A stretch of DNA of 60,020 nt from Gnetum montanum (Eukaryota > Streptophyta > Gnetopsida > Gnetales > Gnetaceae), in the NCBI GenBank assembly GCA_015680685.1, contig MNCI01013697.1:12281-72300 (forward strand). Reading direction: 5' to 3'. Numbering within the stretch: position 1 is the first letter of the stretch; every line of letters begins with the position of its first letter. Under the pieces are notes generated by a model. It was not told where the DNA came from and made no database searches. It worked only from the letters and a program-made list of their open reading frames with translations. Positions 23,985-34,641 of this stretch are shown here, one piece after another. Both the position numbers and the translations under genes were made by a program.

Positions 23985-24580
23985 GATAAACCCTTAATTC
24001 CCTGATGAGAATGTTAACAGTATAGACACCGTACCTGATAACTACGAGGCAATCCTCTATTTTGATGAAGCTTCAACCTTCCGAGGATGAAGTGCTGTGG
24101 CCATTCTAACATACCCCTCTAGAGAAATCCAACCCTTTGCCTACCGATTGACCTTCCCCTGTACTAATAATGTGGTGGAATACGAAGTTATTGTTAGAGA
24201 TCTTTAAGCAGCATTGACCTCAGGAATCTCACATCTTGTAGTTTGAGGTGATTCATAGCTAGTCATTAATTAAGTCACTGAGGTTTACACATGTAAGGCT
24301 CTCCATTTGCAACCGTATTGTGATTTGACCAAACATCTACTAAGGCAACTAGTAGACATGAATATATAACATGTCCCTAGAAGCGAAAACACCATCGATG
24401 ATGCACTTGCTACATTAGCCTTAAACATGATACCCAAAATGTTTCATGCATTACCTACCTCTATAACAAGTTGTGCCAAACTTATAATTAACACTCTTGA
24501 CAAAATTCATATAGCATCCATTAGTACAACACACACAATAGAATGGTATGATGACATCAAAGAATACCTTCTAAGAGGCT
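23985..24580 (+). pseudogene. Element C second RNase H (archaeal-type, Tat hallmark)
   Basis: A second RNase H fold follows the first. YFDEAS carries the first acidic residue (Asp codon 24064-24066), NNVVEYEVIV the catalytic Glu, GDS the next Asp (about 24250), and SENTIDDALATLA the C-terminal motif. In established terms this duplicated archaeal-type RNase H is restricted, among plant gypsy elements, to the Tat lineage; it is thought to have taken over primer removal while the original domain degenerates. Stops interrupt it at several points, for example within VV*GDS*LVIN. Confidence 0.82.
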
Positions 24581-24594
24581 AGCCTCCACAACAC

Positions 24595-25782
24595 TTGATA
24601 AATGCTCAAAAGGGCACTGTGCGAAAACGCTCTCAGCAATATGTGTTAATAGGAGATACCTTGTGTCGCAAATCCAACAAAGGCATTCTGCTGATGTGCA
24701 TTAGTGGCATCGACGGTCAAACAATCATAGAACAAGTCCATGAAGGACTTTGTGGAGGGCACATAGCACCTAAAGTAATGGTAACAAAGATTTGGCATTT
24801 AGGCTACTACCGGCCACACATGGAGAACGATTGCATCTCCAAGGTCAGAACATGTGAAATTTCCCAAAGGCATAGTAACTTAATACATGTGCCACCTAAC
24901 GAATTTCACATAACACAAATCATGTGGCCATTTCAAAAATGGGGATTAGACTTAATTGGACCAATAACGCCATCATCCTCTACAGGACATAGCTTTATTA
25001 TCACTGTAATTGAATACTTCACAAAATGGGTAGAAGCTATTCCCCTTAGGAAGGCCACTTCTAAACACATTTGCACTTTCATAATAGAAAATATCGTGAT
25101 CCATTTTGGTATTTCAATGAACATCGTTACTAACAATGGGCCACAATTCAACAATGTAGATACTAAAAGCTTCTGTGAAAGCCTGGGTATTAAATATGCA
25201 TTTTCATCACCTTATTACTCATAGAGAAATGGTCAAGAAGAGGCTACAAACCAAACTATCATCATGATGCTCAAAAAGATGCTAAATCAAAGTAAGAAAT
25301 GATGGCATGAATAATTAGTCTACGCATTGTGGGCGTACAGAACGACACATCAAACATCTATAGGTAAAACTCTATGTAGTCTTGTGTATGGATCTGAAGC
25401 TGTTTTGCCTTTAGAGTTATAGGTTCCCTCATTGTGGATAGCTCTCTCGAGCCTCCTCGATAAAAACAAAAATAATGAACTACGCATTGCTGACCTTGAC
25501 TCGGTGGAGGAAGAATGTGTATGAACACTTGACCAAATCGAGTGGTACCAGAAACAATAGCAGCCATGACACAAACATGATTTGCATAAACACCCAACTA
25601 CAGAAGGAGAACTAATTCTTAAAGCCATCTATGAACACCCAGATAAGTTCTCAGCTAATTGGGAAGGGCCTTACTTGGTCACCAAGGTGTACAGTAATAG
25701 AGCATTCAAACTTGCTGAGATGGATAGGAATGAGTTTGCTAATCCTACGAATTACTTATACCTGAAACGGTACTATGTTTGA
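24595..25782 (+). pseudogene. Element C integrase
   Basis: The HHCC domain has VHEGLCGGH and then DCISKVRTCEISQRH, in which the last Cys has become Ser. The core reads WGLDLIGPITP (first Asp), then VTNNGPQF where the second catalytic Asp is Asn (codon 25132-25134, a G-to-A change), and NGQEEATNQTI with the catalytic Glu. A stop (25222-25224) and others follow. The C-terminal part (25582-25782) has WEGPYLVTKVYSNRAFKLAEMD, the usual gypsy integrase C-terminal beta fold. Integrase would insert the cDNA into the nuclear genome. The lost Asp and stops make it inactive. Confidence 0.88.
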
Positions 25783-25789
25783 TGAACTT

Positions 25790-26017
25790 GATACCACAGA
25801 ACAGTCCTAGCATCATAACTTAAAAATGATACCATAGAATAGTTCTGGCATCACGACCTAAAACTGATATCACAGAACAGTCCTGGCATCATGACTTAAA
25901 ACTAATACCATAGAACAGTCCCGACATCATGACTTAAAACTGATACCATAGAATAGTCCTAGCATCAGGACTTAAAATTGATACCACATAATTTCCTGGA
26001 GCCATGACAATAAATTG
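25790..26017. repeat. 38-bp tandem array behind integrase
   Basis: Units starting GATACCA(C/T)AGAA begin at 25790, 25828, 25866, 25904, 25942 and 25980, exactly 38 bp apart. Each ends with a 'catgacttaaaact' word. Tandem arrays between integrase and the 3' LTR are typical of Tat/Ogre elements. Confidence 0.93.
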
Positions 26018-26019
26018 AA

Positions 26020-26260
26020 ATCATAGAGCTTTGTCTAGTATGATGCTAAACTACCACATATGTCCGCCATGATGTGAAACTAGCATCTAGAGTCCACTAA
26101 GACTGTAAATTGGTTTGCCTCTTCATAGTCCTCTACGACTATAAACTAGCAACACACCATTCGCTACGATGCTAAACTGGCACTGTCCAAATGGTTATGA
26201 TGTGAAACTAACCCACAATAGTCCGCTAAGACTATAAACTGGCAACATCATCAATGATCA
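26020..26260. repeat. Second, looser tail array (period about 30-38 bp)
   Basis: About seven copies of words like ATGATGTGAAACTAGC, ACGACTATAAACTAGC and AAGACTATAAACTGGC, often preceded by AGTCCGC or GTCCACT. Clearly related to the words at 16405-16640. Confidence 0.7.
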
Positions 26261-27139
26261 GGCAAAACTTGAAAAGATGTGTTGCTGCAATTGGCTATTC
26301 CTATTTCACAAAAACTTGCTACATAATTTGTCTCATGGGCCTTGATGAGGTTGATGCTATTCATGATTCTGTCTACTTTGAAAATTGCACGTGGTGGCTC
26401 CATCTCCTTGTTTAAAGTGCTTAGTTAATCGATTCATTTGTGTTTTTCTTATCTTCTTGGAGTTGTGTTTGTAGGATGACATGCCTGAGGCGTTTGTGCA
26501 TAGATGCACTTCATCGTGACGACAAGGCATCACATTCTTCCTGACGCACATAACTAGGTTAATCAATCCATCCATAAGTACATTCCTGACTCCCGATACA
26601 TCCCCTATTTTCCCATCATGCCCCCTTATCCTATTTAATTACATCCCCTAGATACATTGTATCCTACTCACCTCAAAGCCCTTGATACACTGTTGTACAC
26701 TGTGACTCTCTAAGTAGTTGCAACGAAAAACATAGTATATGATGCATGATACAAAATGCAAGTGCTCGAACATGAGCACAACACAAAAAGCAAGCTCTTT
26801 TAAAAAGACCAAAGAGAACACGAAAAACAAAACAAAGCAAAAAAGAAAAGAAAAGAAGAAATAAACAAAAAGAAAAAAGAACAAAAAGGTCAAAGATCAA
26901 AATGCAAGGAAAAGGTCTTCATGACCCCGTTGACACCATAAACCAAAGACTATTGGCTATTCTCACACAAGCCCCAGGCGAAAAGGCAATTGTCTTGCAA
27001 AATAGTTACACTCGTATCTCAAAGAGATCAAGCCACTATGAGCATCCTAAGGAATGTTGTTCCATTGTCTCAAACTTACAAGAGTCTTGGGTGTACATGC
27101 TAAATCCTAGATTAGTAAGAAGGTGAGCACCCAGGAGGT
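26261..27139 (+). other. 3' untranslated tail of element C with purine-rich stretch
   Basis: A non-coding tail contains a strongly purine-rich plus strand at about 26800-26890 (runs of A/G such as AAAAAAGAAAAGAAAAGAAG), where a polypurine tract would sit. No 3' LTR matching 10454-12660 follows. The tail ends with CACCCA before GGAGG, after which element A gag resumes. Confidence 0.5.
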
Positions 27140-27650
27140 TGCCTTATCCTCAAGACAACTACAAGAAGTTCCACCAATAGTAAGCCTACTATCCAAGTGG
27201 AGCTCCACCCCAACCTCATGAGTAATACCAACAGTGCTAGCATTCACAATTGAGGGAGATACGACGACTAAGGTAATAGTACCCTTACCAACAACCATAT
27301 TCATATGGATACTATGTTTAGGAACCAATTTCTCCACATGACTTTTTCGATCATGCATCATTTCAACACCACCACTACCCTCTTCAATATTACAAAGCTT
27401 AATCTCCAAGAGGGAAATTCCCATTTCCATTCTACCCTTCTCATCCTTTTGCATATGTACATCCACCCTCAACTCAACTGCCACTAGCTCCATGCATGGA
27501 AGTGAAATTCATATCTAGTTGTAGAAAAAAAACATCACGAGGGCTATTAACTTATAGCTAGCTTCTCAATCGTGTGGTTAAAAAAACAAGCTTAGAAAAA
27601 TCCTTCTTCTAAACCAGCTATCCTTCCAAGCACTCACATAGACCTTCAAT
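27140..27650 (+). pseudogene. gag: Element A gag, second part (Pro/Gln/Tyr-rich tail)
   Basis: After the nested insertion the plus strand reads RLPYPQDNYKKFHQ and then PPQPHE, YQQ and a His/Phe/Pro-rich tail ending VHPPSTQLPLAPCM, with stops mostly at expected Gln codons. The same tail is found on the minus strand in element B (46576-46893, ending LSPTPFM), which confirms the frame. The minus-strand ORF at 27107-27493 is its shadow. Confidence 0.7.
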
Positions 27651-28275
27651 TGATGACCCTACTTCTTCCTCCTCCCTCATCCTTCGCAACCTCATTTGAA
27701 ATCCCTTCAAATCAAACACCTTCCAAAATACATACCATGATGTTGACCCATGTTGTCACAGATTGGATTAAGGCTGATCATCTTCCCAAGAAAAGATTTG
27801 ATCATAGGTGTTCCCTCATTTATATGCAAATTGCTGTGAATGAGCTTTGTAAGGCTCTTCTAGACTTAGGTTTTGGTGTAAATTTGATTTCCCATGAAAT
27901 GTACAAGCCTGGAACTTGCCTCCACTCAAGAAAAGAAAGATTGATCTTGAGTTGGTAGATTAGTCCATCACTGTTCCCTTGGGATTGATGAAGGACATTA
28001 TGATCACTATTTATGAATGGTCCTACCATGTTGACTTCCTAGTGATTCATGTTGATAACTCGAAGGGAGATTTTCCAATCATCATAGGAAGGACTTGGTT
28101 GAGCACCATTGATGCATGGTTGGGAATCAGAGACATTTGCTTGGAAATTCTCAAGAAAAATAAATTTGGCAAAATAGAGAGGAAGCACTTTCCATGCAAT
28201 TCATATAGTGACATAGGGTATAAATGTATGGTTTGTAAAAAGCACATCAATCATAGCATGCAAGCAGTGTACTGA
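27650..28275 (+). pseudogene. pro: Element A protease
   Basis: Two ORF pieces (27650-27958, 27979-28275) form a retropepsin. KALLDLGFGVNLI (27851-27890) is the Athila-type DLG active site, followed by MGLMKDIMITIYEW, then DFLVIHVD and PIIIGRTWLSTIDA, the ILGRPFL equivalent. Only an indel or stop near 27960 separates the pieces. Its neighbours are gag upstream and RT about 250 bp downstream, with no intron, in contrast with element C. Confidence 0.82.
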
Positions 28276-28519
28276 TGTGACAGAAATTCAAAGGTGCTTG
28301 TATGTAGCATCCATAAAATAGGAGGGAATCTAGTGGCTAATAGTTGATGTAGAAAGTAGCTTAACAATATTCATGAAACCAACTAAGAGACTTACGAGTG
28401 CTTATATTGAAGACATGGATGAATTGGAGCAAGTTCATCATCAACTCTCTGATGATGAATAAGATGAATCTAACTAGGGAGAGTTGGAGATCCCTAAAAG
28501 CTTAAAATAGGAGCCCCTT

Positions 28520-29440
28520 GAGATGAAAACTTTACCAACTAGAATGGAATATGTATTTCTGAACAATGAAAAAACAATCATCATCAATGCCAACATTGCT
28601 CCTGTGTATAAAAAGAAGCTATTGGAGGTGATCAACAAATGGCTAACAATCTTTTCTTGGTCATATCCTAAACTCACTGAGATTAATCCTAGGATATGCC
28701 AATACTGTATCTACATATATCCCTTCATTAAGCTGAAAATGAAATGACAATGGTGGTTGAACCCTAAACTCAAGTAGATCGTGAAAGAGGAGATTGAACA
28801 ACTCCTTAAGGTAGGGTTCATCTATCCCATTGCAGATAGCGAGTGGGTTAGCCCACTTGTAATAGTATCAAAGAAAGGTGAAAAATGGAGGATCTGTATC
28901 AATTTGTTGAACATGGTCACTTACATAGATCACTTTCTATTTTCATTTGTAGATTAGGTGTTGGACACCATTTCTAGGCATTGCTACAAACGTTTTCTGG
29001 ATGGTTCTAGTGTTATAACAAAATTTAGATTACACTAGAAGATTAGGCCAAAATAACATTTATAAGTTTCTAGGGGACTTTTACATATAGAAAGATACCA
29101 TTGGTCTGTGTAATGCCCCTACCACATTCTAACGCCTTGTCATGAGCAACTTCCAATAACAAATTGGTAGTGGGATGGAAGTCTTCATGGATGACTTCTC
29201 AACCTATGGGGCTACATTTGAGCAAGCCATGGATGGTCTTAAAGAGGTGCTAAAAATATTTGTGGAGACAAACCTTAGGCTCAATTGGTAGAAAAGCCAC
29301 CTAATGCTCTATGAAGGCTTTATTTTGGGGCACAAAATTTCTAAAAAAATAAGGGTCATCCAAGGAATTACTAGATAGCTAGAAATAGTCAAAGATGTAG
29401 AGTCATTCCTTGGACATATTGGTTACTACTGACAATTCAT
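28520..29440 (+). pseudogene. pol: Element A reverse transcriptase
   Basis: The lead-in MKTLPTRMEYVFLNN and INPRICQY is characteristic of Athila pol. Then come NPKLK, IEQLLKVGFIYPIADSEWVS and VSKKGEKWRICI, followed by a decayed stretch (VLDTISRHCYKRFLDG). The catalytic box is FMDD at 29184-29195, so both Asp residues are kept. FILGHKISKK follows. At least six stops and frame changes are present, several at former Gln/Trp codons. Confidence 0.85.
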
Positions 29441-30000
29441 TAAGAATTTATATAACATCACTAAACTATTGGTGGAGTTAAATAATAAAGATGTTCTATT
29501 TATTTGGACTAAGGAATGTGAGCATGCATTCTAACATCTCAAGCAGAAGCTCATGGAAACTTCAATTCTATGAGCACTTGACTAGTCCATATCCTTTCAT
29601 ATCATGATGGATGCATCAAATTATGCCTTGAGAGTCATGCGCATGTAGTTGGATGATTAGAAACATTCTTACTATATCCGCTATGTGAGCTAAAGCATTG
29701 TAGATGCATAACTAAATTACACCACAACAAAGAAAGAATTGATGACAATTGTGTTCGCCTTATAGAAATTTAGGCACTATGTGCTTGGGTACGAGGTGTT
29801 CATGCAAAAAAACCACAATGCAATTCAATTCCTAATGAACATACTGATAGCAAGCCCCCTTGTCATACAGTGGCTAATGATCTTACAAGAATTTGATCTT
29901 ATGATGATAGATCAAAAGGGAATTGAGAATGTGGTTGCTGATCACTTGTCTCAGTTGCAATGGAACAATAAAGAGGAGGAAATTCCATTGTCAAATTAGT
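29441..30000 (+). pseudogene. Element A RNase H
   Basis: WTKECEHAF, then MMDASNYALR (catalytic Asp), YIRYVS, LNYTTTKKELMTIVFAL (Glu), FRHYVLGYEVFMQ and a final IENVVADHLSQLQW. This is the usual gypsy RNase H order at its usual place between RT and integrase. Only one RNase H is present, unlike element C. ORF 29781-29999 is its intact C-terminal part. Confidence 0.82.
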
Positions 30001-30189
30001 TTCCTAATTAACTCATCTTTTCTAGGACTATAATTGAACAAATTCCCACTAAATCCAACTGGAACGGTCACATTCTCACTTATCTTCTCACTCAAGAGAT
30101 TCCATAAGAGTGGGACCATAAGAGGAAATAATAGTTGCTTCACTAGGAAAAATGCTTTATGGAGATCAATAGATACTTTTACAAGGTGT

Positions 30190-31300
30190 GTATGAATGGC
30201 CTAGTTCATTGATGTGTTCCTAATGCTAATTAATTGCATATTCTCCAAGTTGCTCATGAGGGCCTATGTGGGAGCCACTATGCTAGGAGACACATGACCA
30301 TTAAGATCCTCAGGGTAGGATATTATTGGCCAAAACATTTTAGGAATGCTTACCAGTTATCTAGTCATATGAATGTTGCCAATGTGATGGTGGAATGACT
30401 GCACATATGAAGGCACTTTAGTAGTGAATTTAATGATTGGAGTCCTTTAACATCTAGGGCATTGACTTTATGGGTCCCATCACTTCCATGTAAAATGGAA
30501 AGGTGTACACCATAGTCACTATTGACTATTGTATGAAATTTGTGGAAGATGTAGTTATCATTAATTGCACATCTTCTATGGCTACTCAGTTTGTACAAAA
30601 ACATGTTGTAAACAGGTTTGAGATTCCATGTGTACTTATTTCTAACAATGCTACTCACTTTATAGTTACTACCTTTTGAAATCTCATGCAACACTTGGGG
30701 CTGAACATAAATTAACAACACCCTACCATCCCCAAACCAACAGTAAAGTAGAGCCTACAAATAGGGAAATAACGAAGATACTAACAAGAACTATTAGTAA
30801 ATATAGAAGGGATTAGAGCATGAAACTTAGTGACGTCCTTTTGGACTAACAATCCACATGAAAACTTCCTATTAGCTACTCTTCTAATGAGATTGCGTAT
30901 AGAAAACTGTCAACACTTCCAATTTATGCTGAGCTCTATACACTATCAATAGCTTGTGATCTTAGCCTTGACCTAAGTCTACCATAGAAAGAAATATTGA
31001 TGAACCTCAACTTAATAGACAAGAACTAATTAGTAGTCCTATCATTTAACAAGTTCCACAAGGTATTCAACAAGAAATGACATGACCTTAGAATTAGGAA
31101 AGTCAAAGTTTAGCTAGGTGATAGGGTCCTCTATTGGAATCCCATACATGTAGCACAACAAATTAAGTTTCAAACATTGTCAGAGGGGCCTATGTTATCT
31201 ATGAAATCTTTCCTTATGGGGCCATGTTAATAAATAAACCTAAAAGCCCAAAAAAGAAACTATTGGTCAACATGCAAAAAATCAAACCTTTCCATTAGTG
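30190..31300 (+). pseudogene. Element A integrase
   Basis: HEGLCGSHYARRHMTIKILRVGYYWP (split here as HEGLCGSH and GYYWP) marks the HHCC domain. The core follows through about 30440-30700 with frame changes (a phased trace of the LDFMGP and SNNATHF motifs). The C-terminal part ends IYEIFPYGAMLINKP and KIKPFH near 31300, matching element B (42507-42707). Heavily broken. Confidence 0.75.
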
Positions 31301-31380
31301 TAAGAGAGCCAGTGACTAGAACACCTTGACAGATGGACACACATGCTCAATTTTTTAGATCTTCTCGTTCCAACTTAGTT

Positions 31381-31392
31381 GTGGGGGAGATG
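31381..31392 (+). other. Internal polypurine tract after pol (element A)
   Basis: GTGGGGGAGATG directly behind the integrase, inside CAACTTAGTTGTGGGGGAGA. The same block lies at the same relative place in element B (minus strand, 42413-42424). It looks like a plus-strand priming site, but no LTR begins here. Confidence 0.6.
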
Positions 31393-32861
31393 GTCATTCA
31401 TGCTCATCTATTAAAGTGGCTCCTCAATTTTTACACTTTTTTTGTTTTACACTTTTTTGTTTTACACCATCTTTAGTACTTTTTTCTCTTTCTTGAATAT
31501 TTTACAATTTCTTCTATATTTTACTTTTTTCTAATGTTTCTCCTAATGTTTTGTTTTATTTTTCTTTATTTCCACCAGCACTCAATGCAATTATAGCTAT
31601 ATGCTAATAGTGGTTTGTACCAAAATTTTTTTGATTGCTAATGTATAGATTCTATCTTTGAATTTTGGTGTTGATAACTAAGATATGGTTTCTTTTTAAT
31701 GATCCAAGTAGTGAGTCCATGTCATCCATCCATCCATAAAATCTATGGTGTTTCTTATTTTGGAAATATGAGGTCCTTTCTTTAAATAAAATTTTAATAA
31801 ACTTATGAGCTTGATAGTTCCAAACATGAGAAAAATTAAGTGGATAGACAAGGATGTGACTTCAAGGGGATTTGATGCTCTTTGCACTTGCCTACCTTGT
31901 TGGGTGCATTAGTGTTTTTCATGGATTTCTCACCTTTCTACTATCCACCAATAATAGGAAGCTAAAAGTCTTTGCATGGTGTGGTTCCCATTCAAAAATA
32001 TAAAAATATAAAATTCACAATAATAATAATAATAATGAAAATTCATGCACATACCTTAGATGAAATAATGGGCTACAAGCACTGGTTATGGAACTAGAAA
32101 GACATGTTACCCATGCTTGAAGGTCCTCTTTAACTAAGGTCCATCTCACTTCCTACTGCTCTTTTCTTCTCTTTTGGGAATGGTGATTGATCTATGGGAA
32201 TACTCTTGTGTCTTGAGGAGGTGGAATAGTATTAGGGTATTGATCTAAAGTCACTGGTAGTGTTTGGTTTTAACTTGGACTGAGGATGGATGTTATCAGG
32301 TCATATTCATCACAAACTCCACAAGGGACTTCATGTGACCATACTACAAGACTCCATTTTACTCTCTTCCTCATCCATTAATGCTAATTCATCACTCAGC
32401 TCACTACCATTTTTCATGTCTTATTCAATGTCATACTTTGATATGTTAAAATTCTTAGGTAGATTCTTTCAGCATTTGGTCCTCAACTTTCCATAACCAG
32501 TAATCAACAATAAGGTCCACAAAATCCTAAGTTTGAGAATATGTAAGGGCAACATGGGCATTAGCCTACTATGGCAAGGACTTGCTTATATTTCCCTTGG
32601 TTAGACTAGTTAATTTCCTTGTCCTTGGAAATTTTTTCATTCAAATATTCCATTTCCCATTGGTTGCATCTAGTTGTGCATCCCTTCATGGCATTTCTCC
32701 ATTATTTCTATTAAAATAAAATAATAATGAAATAATATTAAAATAATTGATTCTATCATGATCACAACTTAGCCAAGTGTAATTAACCCAAATTAATAAG
32801 GTATATTAGTGTTCCAAAGTTACATAGTAAATGCTAATCCTTAATCATGTTGTGATTATAG
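31393..32861 (+). other. Long non-coding segment of element A between pol and the extra ORF
   Basis: AT-rich, no coding frame. It is alignable along most of its length with element B (about 40435-42412 on the minus strand), so it is an authentic part of this family rather than a separate insertion. Confidence 0.7.
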
Positions 32862-34394
32862 ATGGCACCAAGACCTTGCAGGAAGGAGGACCATCTCAAC
32901 CAAGGGATAAACAACCCAGAATTGGAAAGGACCAACAAGAACAACCCCGTGAGTGGGTCGTAGAAATGCATGCAACGAGACCTCTTTGAGAGAAACCCGA
33001 AGTACAATCTGTCTAATAGATTCTAGAAGTTGAAACAAAGCAGTTCTGCCTGGATGATAAACTGGGACCAAGGCTATGCCTTGAGGTAATCAAATCAGGT
33101 CTAGGGATATCCAATGTCTAGTTCTCCAAGAATTGAAATTTGGTACATTTCTAGACTTTGCTTCAAAAGATGTCAAATCCCAATTGCAGACCTCTTCCAT
33201 GTGGCCAATCATCACTTATAGTGGGGAGTAATACATGAGAGAAATCTACCTCTTCTAGAATAATAGGCAACTAGATGCCACTATCAAGATAAAGGACATA
33301 AGTGTGTCCTACTTGGTGAAGGTCATTTCTAAGGCCCTTGGCTTGCTTGACACTAGGATTAACCTCGTAGAGATCTTAATGTAAGCAGACCTAGAGGTAA
33401 AAAAGGAGTGGGTCTAGTGGTGCTACAAACTAGATAATAAGGAGTATGGTGCACTAACCATGATGAAACGTTCGTACTTCAATATATTGGCCTAACACCT
33501 CAATACGACAGTGAGGCCCAACAAGATACTTTCCTTCTTCACCTTTGCATGTGTCACTTTGAGCAACATGTTCCTTGTCCACCTTCCACAACTAATATAT
33601 GTAGAGATAGAGAAGTGGTTCAAGGAAAATGAACATGGAAGGAAGACACTTCCCTTTCCATTCCTTATTAGAAAACTATGCAAAAGCATAGGGATAGCCC
33701 ACTGCATAAACCATTATAGGGACCAAGTTAGCTTACAAAAAGAAATAAATAAAAAACAAATCCAATTGGCAAAGGCAAAGAGAAATGAGACCCTCCAGTA
33801 GCTCCAATAAGGAGGTGATGTCCGGTAGCCCATCTTTGATGGACTAAACAAGTATAAAGAGGCTAAAATTTGTCTCAAAGAGATGATGGAGTACATAGAG
33901 CTTTCCAACCTTTGTTACTCAAACTTAGCAATGTTGACCACTAGGTGGCTAAGGTTAGAGTTGGAGAAGTAGTGGCCAGTTCATATCTTTTATACAAGGT
34001 AGAGTTCAGGCATCATAAAGAGACCAAGTAGAAGCTTGAGATAGCAAATGTAGAACTTGAGAATCTTAAGGTAAAGTTCACTGATCAAGTATCAAAAGTA
34101 GAGAATCTTACAAAGCAAATGAATAACTACCAGGAGCTATAGAATGCACTTAGGGCATTTAACATTGGACAAAAATAGTTCACTACTTCGTTTTTCAACA
34201 TTAAGGAGTTGTTCCTTTCAATGCCCTATTCTTGGAATGTCTCCATATCAACCCACATTAATGATGTTGCATGGATCATGTATGATCCTAGGACTAAGAA
34301 GGAGAAGAATAAGAAATTACTAGATGCCTTCCATCTTCCACCAAAAGTTACAGCTATTGCTAGATAGCCACAACCATCACCTAAGATTATTTGA
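32862..34394 (+). pseudogene. Element A 3' extra ORF (plant transposon-protein-like domain plus coiled coil)
   Basis: Starts MAPRPCRKEDHLNQG at 32862, directly after GATTATAG. Middle part 33511-33801 reads STRACI-like FTFACVTLSNMF, then LIYVEIEKWFKENE and LPFPFLIRKLCKSIG. This matches the pattern of the 'putative plant transposon protein' domain (Transposase_32-type), common as a 3' ORF in Athila elements. The rest (33730-34200) is charged with heptad-like spacing (IANVELENLKVKFTDQVSKV), a probable coiled coil. It ends PQPSPKII at 34392. Its function is unknown. Element B has a longer coiled-coil part, so this copy has lost about 1 kb. Confidence 0.72.
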
Positions 34395-34633
34395 TTTTCT
34401 TTCTTGTCTTCAAGGTATTAGAGGAGTTGTGTTATCAATTTTTGTCATGGTGTTTAATTTTTTTCATGAATATCAAATTTTTGTAATAATTGTAATCCAT
34501 ATACTTGGGCACTTAGTGTTTGTCATGTTAGTTTGTGTGTATGTAGCTAGTCAATAATCCCATATCTTCCTAAAATTTTGTAAAAGACTTGTTTCTTCTT
34601 TTGTTCACTAGATGATGATTTTTCATTCAATCA

Positions 34634-34641
34634 TGGGGGTA
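34634..34641 (+). other. Terminal polypurine tract of element A
   Basis: ATGGGGGTA-type tract immediately before the TGATAAG start of the 3' LTR. Element B has the same CATGGGGGTA at its 3' LTR. Confidence 0.7.

Larger units (their letters stand above)
10454..27133 (+). mobile_element. Element C: Tat/Ogre-type Ty3/gypsy retrotransposon nested in element A gag
   Basis: Content differs sharply from element A on both sides. It has a long repeat-rich LTR-like segment, gag-pro in one frame with a CxYHxxxGHxxxxC motif, RT, a first RNase H, a second (archaeal-type) RNase H, integrase and a tandem-repeat tail. The double RNase H is the hallmark of the Tat lineage. Element A gag stops at the left side and continues at the right. 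A GGAGG direct repeat (10449-10453 and 27134-27138) is a candidate target duplication, with CACCCA just inside the right copy. The left end does not begin with TG until 10461, so the exact left end is uncertain. No second LTR is visible at the right, so the copy is probably 3'-deleted. It contains the 867-base N gap. Confidence 0.8.

Noticed and set aside
26648-26900. Phe/Leu-rich minus-strand ORFs
   Set aside because: Translation of the purine-rich tail of element C; low complexity.
27107-27493. 128-codon minus-strand ORF
   Set aside because: Shadow of the element A gag tail, which is confirmed on the plus strand by element B.
31391-32530. LTR starting after the internal purine tract (TGGTCATTC...)
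   Set aside because: No second copy in direct orientation; the same block follows pol in element B and is itself followed by the extra ORF and the true LTR, so it is internal.
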